Of a stretch of 55,848 bases of DNA, positions 26,035-34,028 are shown one piece after another. The DNA comes from Gammaproteobacteria bacterium (GTDB lineage Bacteria; Pseudomonadota; Gammaproteobacteria; Steroidobacterales; PWYM01), in contig PWZL01000091.1 of assembly GCA_003567475.1 (NCBI GenBank), positions 1-55,848 of the forward strand, in the 5' to 3' direction. The position numbers were made by a program, and so were the translations under genes. How positions within the stretch are numbered: the first letter of the stretch is position 1; each line of letters opens with the position of its first letter. The notes under the pieces were generated by a model that saw nothing but the letters and a program-made list of their open reading frames with translations, did no database searches and was not told the DNA's origin.

Positions 26035-27798
26035 ATGCAACCCAGTTTTTCCCTTGCCCTGACCGGTAGCGGTGGCGCCGGCGTCATGACCGCCGGCCAG
26101 CTGCTGCTCGATGCCGCAGCCCTCGCCGGACGCTACGGCCTGATGGCGCGCAGCTTCGGCCCGCAGATCCGGGGCGGTGAGGCCGCCGCCCTGCTCCGCC
26201 TGGCCAATCGGCCGGTGGAGTCCCCGGACGACGCCTATGATCTGCTCGTCGCCCTGGACTGGGGCAACATCGAGCGTTTCGCCGACGAACTGCCGCTGGC
26301 GCACGGCGCCATGGTCGTGGCCGACCCCGGGCAGGGGGAGATCCCGGCCGTGATCGCCGCACAGACCCGCCGGATCATCCAGGTGCCGATGACCGCCCTT
26401 GCCCGTGACATCCCCGGCGGTCGGCCCAACATGGTCGCGCTCGGTCTGACCGCGAGCCTGGCCGGTCTGCCGGACGCCGCCATGGAGACGCGGGTCCGCC
26501 AGGTGCTGGCCCGCCACGGTACGGACAGCGTCACCGCCGCGATGGCCTGCCTCGCAGCCGGCCGAGCGGCCGCCGCGGATTGCGCCCGCGACGGGCTGCC
26601 AGCGTTCGGGGACGCCTCCCCGCCTGGCGTCGCTGCGCACCTCGATCGCTGGGTCCTGAACGGCAATGAAGCCACCGGCTTCGGCGCACTCGCGGCCGGT
26701 GTGCGGTTCTGTGCGGCGTATCCGATCACGCCCGCAACGGAAATCCTCGAGTGGCTGGCTGGCCGTCTGCCACGGGTCGGTGGTCGGCTGGTCCAGGCCG
26801 AAGACGAACTGGCGTCTATCGGCATGTGTATCGGGGCCGCCTACGGTGGGGTCCCGGCCCTCACCGCCACGGCTGGACCGGGGTTGTCGCTGATGATCGA
26901 GAGCCTCGGCCTGGCGGTCGCCGCGGAGATTCCGCTGGTGGTCGCGAACGTGATGCGCGGCGGTCCGTCTACCGGCATCCCGACCAAGTCGGAACAGACC
27001 GATCTCAACATCGCGGTCTATGGCCTGCATGGCGAGGCACCCCATGTGGTGGTGGCACCGATCGGGATCGCCGACTGTGCCCCGACTTCAGCCTGGGCGG
27101 TGACGCTGGCCGAGGCCCTGCAGACCCCGGTGATTCTCCTGTCAGATCAGGCCCTGGGCCAGACGCGCACCATCGCGGATCCACCCGCCGCCGCGTTGCC
27201 CGCCGCCGCGCGCCGCTGGCATTCACCCGGGGCGGCCGATGCGCCGGGCGTCTACCAGCGCTACGCGCGTACCGCTGACGGGGTGTCACCCATGAGTTGC
27301 CCGGGCATGCCGGGCGGGCAGTACACGGCCGATGGACTCACCCATACCGACGCCGGCATCCCTTCGACGCGTGCGGAGGATCATGTCGGTCAGCTCGACA
27401 AGCGTCGCCGCAAACTCGAGCACCACGACTACGGCGGGCGCTGGGGCGAGGTCAGCGGAACGGGCGAGCTTGCCGTCATCACCTGGGGCTCTGCCTCACC
27501 CCCTGTGCGTGAAGCCTGCGAGCGCGCGGCGGCGGCGGGACTGCAGGTGCGACTCATCGCCCTGCGCCTGCTCTCGCCCCTGCCGGTCGTCCAGCTCGAG
27601 GCGGCGCTGGCCGGTGTCCAGGCCTGTGTGGTGGTGGAACACAACCACTCCGGCCAGCTCTACCGTCATCTGCGAGCCTGGGTCGAGTTGCCACGCCCGA
27701 CGCTGGCCTGGCACCGCCCGGGACCGCTGCCGCTGCGACCGGGTGAGATTCTTGACGCCCTGCACCACCTGCAGCGTCAACTGGAGGTGGCAGCGTGA
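26035..27798 (+). CDS. korA: 2-oxoacid:acceptor oxidoreductase, fused gamma-alpha subunit (KorA type)
   Basis: Large subunit of a CoA-dependent 2-oxoacid (probably 2-oxoglutarate) ferredoxin oxidoreductase. In the 587 residues, the gamma domain comes first (LTGSGGAGVMTAGQLLLDAA, residues 8-27), followed from about residue 205 by the pyrimidine-binding alpha domain (GNEATGFGALAAGVRFCAAYPITPATEI), with THxD-like and transketolase-C parts at the end (VVVEHNHSGQLYRHLR). The order gamma-alpha is standard for two-subunit KorAB. It overlaps korB by four bases. No ferredoxin gene is adjacent. Confidence 0.93.
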   Translation: MQPSFSLALTGSGGAGVMTAGQLLLDAAALAGRYGLMARSFGPQIRGGEAAALLRLANRPVESPDDAYDLLVALDWGNIERFADELPLAHGAMVVADPGQGEIPAVIAAQTRRIIQVPMTALARDIPGGRPNMVALGLTASLAGLPDAAMETRVRQVLARHGTDSVTAAMACLAAGRAAAADCARDGLPAFGDASPPGVAAHLDRWVLNGNEATGFGALAAGVRFCAAYPITPATEILEWLAGRLPRVGGRLVQAEDELASIGMCIGAAYGGVPALTATAGPGLSLMIESLGLAVAAEIPLVVANVMRGGPSTGIPTKSEQTDLNIAVYGLHGEAPHVVVAPIGIADCAPTSAWAVTLAEALQTPVILLSDQALGQTRTIADPPAAALPAAARRWHSPGAADAPGVYQRYARTADGVSPMSCPGMPGGQYTADGLTHTDAGIPSTRAEDHVGQLDKRRRKLEHHDYGGRWGEVSGTGELAVITWGSASPPVREACERAAAAGLQVRLIALRLLSPLPVVQLEAALAGVQACVVVEHNHSGQLYRHLRAWVELPRPTLAWHRPGPLPLRPGEILDALHHLQRQLEVAA

Positions 27799-28670
27799 AC
27801 ACGGCGGTCGTTATCAGACCGAAGGACTACAAGTCGGCAACCAAGCCCGTCTGGTGTCCGGGCTGTGGCGATTTCGGCGTCCTCAACGCGCTGACCAAGA
27901 CCCTGGCCGGACTTGCGCTGGCGCCGGCGCAGGTCGCCGTGGTCTCGGGCATCGGCTGCTCGTCCCGGCTGCCCGCCTATACCAGCGTCTATGGTTTCCA
28001 CGGAGTGCATGGCCGCGCGCTGCCCGTCGCCACCGGGCTTGCCGTGGCGCGCCCCGACCTGACGGTGATCGCCACCGGCGGTGACGGCGACGGCTTCTCG
28101 ATCGGCGGCAACCACTTTCTGCACGCGTGCCGGCGCAACGTCAACCTGACCTACCTGGTCATGGACAATGCGGTCTATGGCATGACCAAGGGTCAGGCCT
28201 CGCCGACCAGTGCGGCTGACTGGGCCGGCAGCAAACTCACGCCGGACGGCACGGGGATCGCGGCGTTCCGGCCACTGGAGATCGCCCTCTCCGCCGGCGC
28301 GGGCTTCATAGCCCGCGGGTTCTCCGGCGACCCGAATGCTCTGGCGGGACTGCTGGCCGAGGCGATCGAGTACCCGGGATTCGCCTTCCTGCAGGTGCTG
28401 AGTCCCTGCATCACCTACCGGCCGGAACAGATGGAATACAAGGCGCTGGTCGCTGCGGGGTTCGAACCGCTGGCCGACCGCAACGCGGCCTTCCGCCGGC
28501 TGCTCACCGACGACGGGTTCACGACCGGGCTGCTGTACCGCGCGCCGGTCGCTGCCGGCGGATCAGCCCTGGCGACCGCGGCCACACCGGATGACACCGC
28601 CAGCCTCGCCGGCATTGCCCGCGAGTTCACTGCAGCGCGGCTGCATGCGGCCAACGAGCATGAGTCCTGA
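27795..28670 (+). CDS. korB: 2-oxoacid:acceptor oxidoreductase beta subunit (KorB type)
   Basis: Thiamine-diphosphate and 4Fe-4S subunit. The 291-residue protein has cysteines in WCPGCGDFG (near residue 21-24), GIGCSS (near 55) and VLSPCITY (near 198), which ligate the cluster in two-subunit enzymes. The TPP motif runs from GDGDGFSIGGNHFLH to the Asn in MDNAVYGMTKGQ. The start is a GTG overlapping the korA stop. These enzymes are oxygen-sensitive and reduce ferredoxin or flavodoxin. Confidence 0.93.
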   Translation: MNTAVVIRPKDYKSATKPVWCPGCGDFGVLNALTKTLAGLALAPAQVAVVSGIGCSSRLPAYTSVYGFHGVHGRALPVATGLAVARPDLTVIATGGDGDGFSIGGNHFLHACRRNVNLTYLVMDNAVYGMTKGQASPTSAADWAGSKLTPDGTGIAAFRPLEIALSAGAGFIARGFSGDPNALAGLLAEAIEYPGFAFLQVLSPCITYRPEQMEYKALVAAGFEPLADRNAAFRRLLTDDGFTTGLLYRAPVAAGGSALATAATPDDTASLAGIAREFTAARLHAANEHES

Positions 28671-29187
28671 GGCCCATGCGGGCGCCTCGGTGGCGCTGTT
28701 CCTCGCCCATGCGGTGACCCTGGAGGAGGAGGCCGCGGAGCGCTATGACGAGCTCGCCGACACCATGGCGGTGCATCACAACGAGGTGGCGGCGCTGTTC
28801 CGGCGCATGGCCGGCTATTCACGACTCCACCGCGACGAAGCCCTTGGCCGCGCGGCGGCCGAGGGCGACGCGCTGCCGGCCCTGCGGCCCTGGGAATTCG
28901 CCTGGCCTTCGCCGGAAAGTCCTGAGTCGGCTGCGCTGGAGTACACCCATTACCTGATGGATGCGCACCAGGCCCTGACGCTCGCCCTGGCCGCCGAGCG
29001 TCAGGCCCAGGCGTTCTACCAGCAGGTCGCCGATACCACCGCAGATAGCCGCGTGCGGGCGCTTGCCGGCGAATTCGCCGAGGAAGAGGCCGAGCACGCG
29101 CGCCTGCTCGAAGACTGGCTGGCCCGCCACCCGCCCACCCCGGCGCAGCCCAAGGACGATCTCGACCCGCCGGTGGCGGTCGACTGA
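28660..29187 (+). CDS. Ferritin-like (rubrerythrin-type) four-helix protein
   Basis: The 175-residue protein is helical and Glu/His-rich. Carboxylate helices are visible as LEEEAAERYDELAD (near residue 20) and LAAERQAQAFYQQVAD (near 112), and a complete ExxH di-iron motif as EEEAEHARLLEDW (near 148). The first half's ExxH appears altered (YSRLHRDEA). The ATG at 28660 lies inside the end of korB, an 11-base overlap; a GTG at 28691 is an alternative. Coupling to korAB suggests protection of the oxygen-sensitive enzyme or electron transfer, which is inference. Confidence 0.8.
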   Translation: MSPEAHAGASVALFLAHAVTLEEEAAERYDELADTMAVHHNEVAALFRRMAGYSRLHRDEALGRAAAEGDALPALRPWEFAWPSPESPESAALEYTHYLMDAHQALTLALAAERQAQAFYQQVADTTADSRVRALAGEFAEEEAEHARLLEDWLARHPPTPAQPKDDLDPPVAVD

Positions 29188-29196
29188 CCGTTGCCG

Positions 29197-29226
29197 TTGC
29201 CGACGGCACGGCGCCTTGAGTAGGCT
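29197..29226 (+). promoter_or_regulatory. Putative promoter of the Na+ channel gene
   Basis: TTGCCG (29197-29202), an 18-base spacer and TAGGCT (29221-29226). The leader to the ATG would be about 42 bases. A second TTGCCG directly precedes the first. Confidence 0.45.
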
Positions 29227-29274
29227 TGGCGCCCCGCCGCGATAAGCGGCCGTCTCGCAGCGAGGAACACCACC

Positions 29275-30126
29275 ATGTCGGACTCCCGGGGCCTGCGCCA
29301 GCGCGTCGGCGACTGGATCGAATCGTCACCGGTACAGCGCGTCATCATCGGGCTCATCGTGCTGAACGGCGTGATTCTCGGCCTCGAGACCTCGCAGACC
29401 GCGATGGCCGTGGCAGGCGGAGTCCTGATCGGGGCGGATCGCCTCATCCTGGGCGTTTTCGTCGTCGAGATCGCGCTGAAACTGTTCGCGAAGCGGCTGG
29501 CCTTTTTCCGCAATCCATGGAACGTGTTCGATTTCATCGTGGTCGGCATCGCGCTGATCCCGACCACCGGCCCCCTGTCGGTGCTGCGCATCCTCAGGCT
29601 GCTGCGCCTGGTCTCGATGGTGCCGAAACTGCGCTTCATCGTCGAGGCGCTGCTCAAGGCCGTCCCGGGCATCGTGTCGATCTTCGGCCTGCTGCTGCTC
29701 ATGTTCTACGTGTTCGCCGTCATCGCCACGGGATTGTTCGCTGCGGACTTCCCCGACTGGTTCGGTACGCTGGGCGCGTCGATGTATACGCTCTTCCAGG
29801 TGATGACGATGGAGAGCTGGTCGATGGGTATCGCCCGGCCGGTGATGGAGCTCCATCCGTACGCCTGGGTGTTTTTCGTACCCTTCATCCTGCTCGCTAC
29901 ATTCACCGTTCTCAACCTGTTCATCGCGGTCATCGTGAACACCATGCAGACGCTGCATGACGCCCAGCATCGGGCCGAGGTCAACCAGATCGAGGGTATT
30001 GTTCACGAGGAGGGCGCGGCACTGCACCAGGATCTCGTGCGTGTGCGTGACGAGAATCGGCAACTGCATGAGGACCTGCTGGCGCTGCGCAGCGAGATCC
30101 GGGCGCTGCGGGAGCGACTGGATTAG
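29275..30126 (+). CDS. Voltage-gated sodium channel (BacNav/NaChBac family)
   Basis: Homotetrameric six-helix channel of the inner membrane. The 283-residue protein shows S1 (about 22-38), S2 (about 55-72), S3 (about 83-96), an S4 with regularly spaced charges (R105, R108, R111, then K118 and R120), S5 (about 133-154), the selectivity filter TMESWSMG with Glu180, and S6 (about 195-220, VLNLFIAVIVNTM). A C-terminal coiled coil (about 235-283) matches the tetramer-forming neck of BacNav channels. GAGG precedes the ATG. Such channels are common in halophilic and alkaliphilic bacteria, where they are linked to Na+ and pH homeostasis and motility. The stop overlaps the next minus-strand gene. Confidence 0.94.
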   Translation: MSDSRGLRQRVGDWIESSPVQRVIIGLIVLNGVILGLETSQTAMAVAGGVLIGADRLILGVFVVEIALKLFAKRLAFFRNPWNVFDFIVVGIALIPTTGPLSVLRILRLLRLVSMVPKLRFIVEALLKAVPGIVSIFGLLLLMFYVFAVIATGLFAADFPDWFGTLGASMYTLFQVMTMESWSMGIARPVMELHPYAWVFFVPFILLATFTVLNLFIAVIVNTMQTLHDAQHRAEVNQIEGIVHEEGAALHQDLVRVRDENRQLHEDLLALRSEIRALRERLD

Positions 30127-31532
30127 CCTGTGTTCGCTGCGGTCGTCTCAAGGTCCTCACCGAGCTGCGAGGCAAGCTCGGTGCAGGCCTCGGCACGACC
30201 AGCCGCCGGCGCCGGCCAGGCCTCGGCGGTTCGCGCATTCAACGCTGACCATTCCGGGCGCGCCCGGGCGCGCAGCAGCGCCCGCGGCAGGGTGGCGCTG
30301 CGCCAGCGCTGGTCGACCTCGTCGGCGGTATCCAGCGGGGCGACTGCACCGTGTCCGCGGCGCTCGAGGGCCCGTAACAGCCGGCGCTGACGCAAGGCCA
30401 GCAGCCTCAACGTGGCATCATCGACCCGCAGTTCACGATAGCCGCGCACACGATTGAACACCCGTCTGCCCAGACCATGCCGGTCACCGAACAGGGCACC
30501 CAGCATCGCGCCGGTCAGCGTACCCACCCCGAGGGTCAGCCCCGCGCTCAAGGTGTCGACGGCGAGGCCGGCCGCGGCCCCGACCCCGGCACCCCGCCCA
30601 GCTTTCAAGCCGTATTCGCCAAGCGCCTCCGGTGTGAACAGATCCGTGTGCCAGCGACCCTCGTCGAGCGGCAGGGCCTCAACCGCGTAGGCCACGCCGC
30701 CGAAAGAGAACAGCTCGATCACCTGGTCGGTGCAGCGGCGTTCGCGCTCGCGCACCCGCTCGCGCAGCGCAGCTTCGTCACGGCGGCGGGCCGCCTCGTC
30801 GTCGGCATCCACCAGCGCGACCGCCGCCGCCACGTCGAGCAGCAGATCGGCCATCGAGCGCGTGGCCGCTTCACGCCGCCAGCGCGCATCGCGCTCCCGG
30901 GCCGCCTGCAGCTCGGCCAGCGGCGCCCGCCACTGGTCCAGGACGCTGCTGAGTTTCTCGAACAGGCGTCGTTCACCGATCGCATCGAACACCACGGAAT
31001 CGAACTCGATGACGGTATGGAGCCCGAGTTCGGCCAGCGCTTCACGCCAGGCGGCCACCCGCGTGCCCGGGCCGGCGATGAAATTCAACACCGGTAGCAA
31101 TGGCCTGGCGCAGAGGGCCAGCACCGCCAGCTCGTCACGGTACTTCGGCAGCACGGGTTCCCGCGCGTCGATGACATACAGGCCGACATCGCTCTCCTGG
31201 AGCTGACGCAGGACCTTGGTCTCCTGCTCGAAACGCCCGGCCGCGTCAGGGGTGTCGAGAAAGCGCTGCAACGACCGGGCGCCCTCATGGCGATCCCCCG
31301 GGTGCGCCTCCAGCCAGTCGAGAATCCCGGGCGCGTCCTCGAGGCCTGGCGTGTCATAGAGCGCCAGCAGGGCCTGGCCATCCACCAGCAGCTGTGCACC
31401 TTCGACGTGACGGGTCGTCGCCGGGGCATCGCGCACCTCACCGAAGCGGGTATCGCGCAACAGGGTACGCAACAGTGATGTCTTGCCGGTGTTGGTATGG
31501 CCGACGACAGCCACACGCAGGACCTCAGTCAC
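30123..31532 (-). CDS. Era-like GTPase with DUF3482 domain
   Basis: Function unknown. The 469-residue protein has an N-terminal GTPase domain: P-loop GHTNTGKTS at about 11-19, switch region RFGEVRDAPATTRHVEG, and G3 DTPG near 68. The DUF3482 part follows, helical and Arg/Glu-rich (about 200-330), then a glycine/alanine-rich hydrophobic stretch (about 345-385, GAAAGLAVDTLSAGLTLGVG) that may insert in the membrane, and a basic tail. The GTG at 31532 (GTG ACT GAG) fits the family start MTE and overlaps the DUF2868 stop. The pair GTPase-DUF2868 recurs in proteobacteria, so the two probably act together. Confidence 0.88.
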   Translation of the reverse strand: MTEVLRVAVVGHTNTGKTSLLRTLLRDTRFGEVRDAPATTRHVEGAQLLVDGQALLALYDTPGLEDAPGILDWLEAHPGDRHEGARSLQRFLDTPDAAGRFEQETKVLRQLQESDVGLYVIDAREPVLPKYRDELAVLALCARPLLPVLNFIAGPGTRVAAWREALAELGLHTVIEFDSVVFDAIGERRLFEKLSSVLDQWRAPLAELQAARERDARWRREAATRSMADLLLDVAAAVALVDADDEAARRRDEAALRERVRERERRCTDQVIELFSFGGVAYAVEALPLDEGRWHTDLFTPEALGEYGLKAGRGAGVGAAAGLAVDTLSAGLTLGVGTLTGAMLGALFGDRHGLGRRVFNRVRGYRELRVDDATLRLLALRQRRLLRALERRGHGAVAPLDTADEVDQRWRSATLPRALLRARARPEWSALNARTAEAWPAPAAGRAEACTELASQLGEDLETTAANTG

Positions 31533-33036
31533 CACCTGCAGACCCCTCGTCGGCAAGCCGGGAGAACAAGACCTCCAGCCGTCCGTGTGCCGCTGTCGCA
31601 GCCGTCTCGACGACCACCGCATCGATCCCGGCGCGCCCGGCCACCGCCTCCCAGGCACGGGTGCGACCGGCAGGATCGATGCCGAGCGCGCCGGTGCGAT
31701 CAGCGCCGATCAGCGCCAGCCAGACCGGTGCCGGTGTGGCCGCGCGGACCTGCGCGAGCAGCGTCGCGGCGTGGCGATCCGGCGTGCGCAGCAGCGAGGA
31801 GACGACAACCACCACCGCCGGCAGCGGCGCAAGGGCAGGCAACTCGGACAGCAGGCGGGCCTGGGCACGCCGGTCGTCCACGCTGCCCCAGACCTGCACC
31901 CGGGCATCGGCGAGCCGCTCCAGAGGTTCCCGGCAGTCGTCCTCCAACGCAAGCCAGGCGAGCAGTACCGGCCCGAGGCGGGTGACGGCGCGGCGATCAC
32001 CGGCGCCGGCGGCCAGCGCCGTGACCGGGGCAGGATCCACCACGCCGAGGGCGGTGCTGACCGGCATGAGACGAGGGGCCAGCCGTTGATAACCCGGCGC
32101 TTGCAGCTCCAGACCAGTGGTCCGCAGGCGGCTGCCCAAGCGCCAGCGGCAGAGGCCCGCGAGCAACAGACGCGGCACGATACCGTAGGCCAGCAACGCC
32201 GCGAGCAGCAGCGTGGACCAGGCACGCCGCCCGGCCGGCATGCTCTCGACCCCGATCCGGCTGGCCGACACCAGCGCCCCATCCGGGACGTCGAGCCCGA
32301 TGGCTGCCGGCAGCGCACCCATGCCAGCGACCAGGGCGACGAAATTCTCCTCGCCGAGCAGTGTCGTACCCCAGACGAAATCATACTGACGGAATGTCAG
32401 CGCCAGCACGCTCATCAGCAGCGCACCGACGCCGAAGGCCGCCCACAACAGGTGCGTGAACATGCCGGCAGCCCAGCGCGCGCCACCCGTGCGCGCCAGC
32501 CAGCCCAACAGCGCCACGACGGTGAGCGCATGAATCCCGTCGCGATTCGCCCGGCGGGCAAGCGACGCCGTGGCGCTGATCAGCGCCTGACCGAGCACCC
32601 CACCCTGCGAGCGCGGCAGCGCCATGAACAGCCCCCAGACGAGCAGCAACAGCGTCTGCAGCCCGAGCAGGCTGCTCAGGACCCAGAAGATGTTCAGTTG
32701 CCCGCGTGACTCGGTGGCCGCAGCCCCGAAAACCACGCCAGCCGCCGCCATCCCCGAGACCAGCGCCAGCACCATAGCCACCAGCGCGGCGCCGGCCGCC
32801 AGGCCGCGCAGGCGCTCCAGCGACTGCGCGACCTGAGTCCCCAGACGGGTCGCCACTGCCCGGGCCACGATACGCGGCTCAAGGCCACCGAGCGCGGCAT
32901 GTCCCTCGCGCCAGGCATGCGGTTCGTCGATCGGCTGGCCGGCCCGTTCCTCGTGCAACCGCACCGCCTCAGCCACGACACGGCCCGTCACTGGCCCCGA
33001 GGCTGGACCTGCCGAATTTGCCGACGGTGATAGCAT
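31525..33036 (-). CDS. DUF2868 membrane protein, partner of the GTPase
   Basis: Function unknown. The 503-residue protein has a soluble N-terminus, transmembrane segments at about 80-103, 117-139, 168-182, 190-213 and 275-300, and a large soluble C-terminal domain (about 320-500) with an alternating beta-alpha look (LPAVVVVVSSLLRTPDRH). The ATG at 33036 has GAGG close upstream. It overlaps the GTPase gene by eight bases, so stoichiometric, coupled synthesis is likely. A membrane complex driven or gated by GTP hydrolysis is a reasonable guess only. Confidence 0.85.
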   Translation of the reverse strand: MLSPSANSAGPASGPVTGRVVAEAVRLHEERAGQPIDEPHAWREGHAALGGLEPRIVARAVATRLGTQVAQSLERLRGLAAGAALVAMVLALVSGMAAAGVVFGAAATESRGQLNIFWVLSSLLGLQTLLLLVWGLFMALPRSQGGVLGQALISATASLARRANRDGIHALTVVALLGWLARTGGARWAAGMFTHLLWAAFGVGALLMSVLALTFRQYDFVWGTTLLGEENFVALVAGMGALPAAIGLDVPDGALVSASRIGVESMPAGRRAWSTLLLAALLAYGIVPRLLLAGLCRWRLGSRLRTTGLELQAPGYQRLAPRLMPVSTALGVVDPAPVTALAAGAGDRRAVTRLGPVLLAWLALEDDCREPLERLADARVQVWGSVDDRRAQARLLSELPALAPLPAVVVVVSSLLRTPDRHAATLLAQVRAATPAPVWLALIGADRTGALGIDPAGRTRAWEAVAGRAGIDAVVVETAATAAHGRLEVLFSRLADEGSAGGD

Positions 33037-33173
33037 GGCACCTCGCGCGGGCGATGGCTCGGACCGGCACGGAAGGCCGGGGTGTTTCGCCGATTCTATA
33101 GGGTCGGCCCGACGCCGACACCCGACGTACTCACATCATCAGCGGATGGTCAGTCATCCAACAGGGGGCAACG

Positions 33174-33977
33174 ATGGGCAGACTAAAGGATCGCGTCGCA
33201 GTCATTCTCGGTGCTGCGAGCAAGGACAACATGGGCCAGGTGATGGCCCGACGGTTTGCGGCAGAGGGCGCGAACGTCCTGGTAGCAGGGCGCAATGAGG
33301 CCCCGTTGCGGGTGCTGGCCGAAGAGATCGGCGGTCGGTGGGCGACCTGTGACATCACCCGCAAACAAGAGCTCGAAGCGCTGGCCCAGACAGCCGTCGA
33401 GGCCTGGGGCAAAGTCGATGTCGCGGTGAACTGCACCGGCTGGGGGCTGATGGAAAAGCTGGTCGACACCACCGAGGAGCAGATCGACCGGTTGATGGAC
33501 CTGCAGTTCAAGGGGACGTATTTTTTCCTCCAGACATTCTGTCCGCTGCTGGGCCAGCAGGGCGGCGGATCGGTCATCGTGACCACCTCGGCGTCGGTGG
33601 AATGCCTCTTGTTCAACCACGCCGCCTACATCGGCACCAAGGCCGGAGGGGATGCGCTCATGCGCTGTTTCGCCAACGAGTTCGGGGCACAGGGGGTCAA
33701 GGTCAATTCCCTGGCTCCGGGACTTACGGCCACCCCGATGACGGCCGATGCCATGGGCGTGCCTGGGCTGGAAGAGGCGTTTCTGCCGGAATATCCGCTG
33801 GGCCGCATCGGCACCTCCGAAGACATCGCCAACGCGGCGCTGTGGCTCGCCACCGACGAGAGCTTTGTCACCGGCCAGGTCCTGCAGATCAACGGCGGTC
33901 TGACCCTGAGGCGCAATCCGTTTCCCTGGGAGATCAACCAGAGCATCGCCGCGGCCGCCACCAAGGCCAAGGGCTGA
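33174..33977 (+). CDS. Short-chain dehydrogenase/reductase
   Basis: NAD(P)-dependent oxidoreductase with unknown substrate. The 267-residue protein has the Rossmann glycine region VILGAASKDNMGQVMARRFA (a long-loop variant like that of enoyl-ACP reductase-type SDRs), NAG-equivalent NCTGWG near residue 87, Ser in TTSASVE near 140 and the Tyr-Lys pair in AAYIGTKAG near 155. The C-terminal dimer region GRIGTSEDIANAALWLATDE is standard. AGGGGG precedes the ATG. It is monocistronic, convergent with the HerA-like gene. Confidence 0.9.
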   Translation: MGRLKDRVAVILGAASKDNMGQVMARRFAAEGANVLVAGRNEAPLRVLAEEIGGRWATCDITRKQELEALAQTAVEAWGKVDVAVNCTGWGLMEKLVDTTEEQIDRLMDLQFKGTYFFLQTFCPLLGQQGGGSVIVTTSASVECLLFNHAAYIGTKAGGDALMRCFANEFGAQGVKVNSLAPGLTATPMTADAMGVPGLEEAFLPEYPLGRIGTSEDIANAALWLATDESFVTGQVLQINGGLTLRRNPFPWEINQSIAAAATKAKG

Positions 33978-33992
33978 GGCGCGTTCAGCGCC
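33978..33992 (+). terminator. Short stem-loop between convergent genes
   Basis: GGCGC, loop GTTCA, GCGCC lies directly after the SDR stop and before the end of the HerA-like gene. There is no T-run on either side, so it is a weak or factor-assisted terminator at best. Confidence 0.3.
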
Positions 33993-34028
33993 CGGCGATG
34001 ACTGCCGAATCAAGGACGCGCCCGACCG

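Noticed and set aside
25285-27045. Long minus-strand open frame across the ATP-grasp ligase and korA genes
   Set aside because: Antisense to conserved genes, with low-complexity Gly/Arg/His-rich product and no ribosome site.
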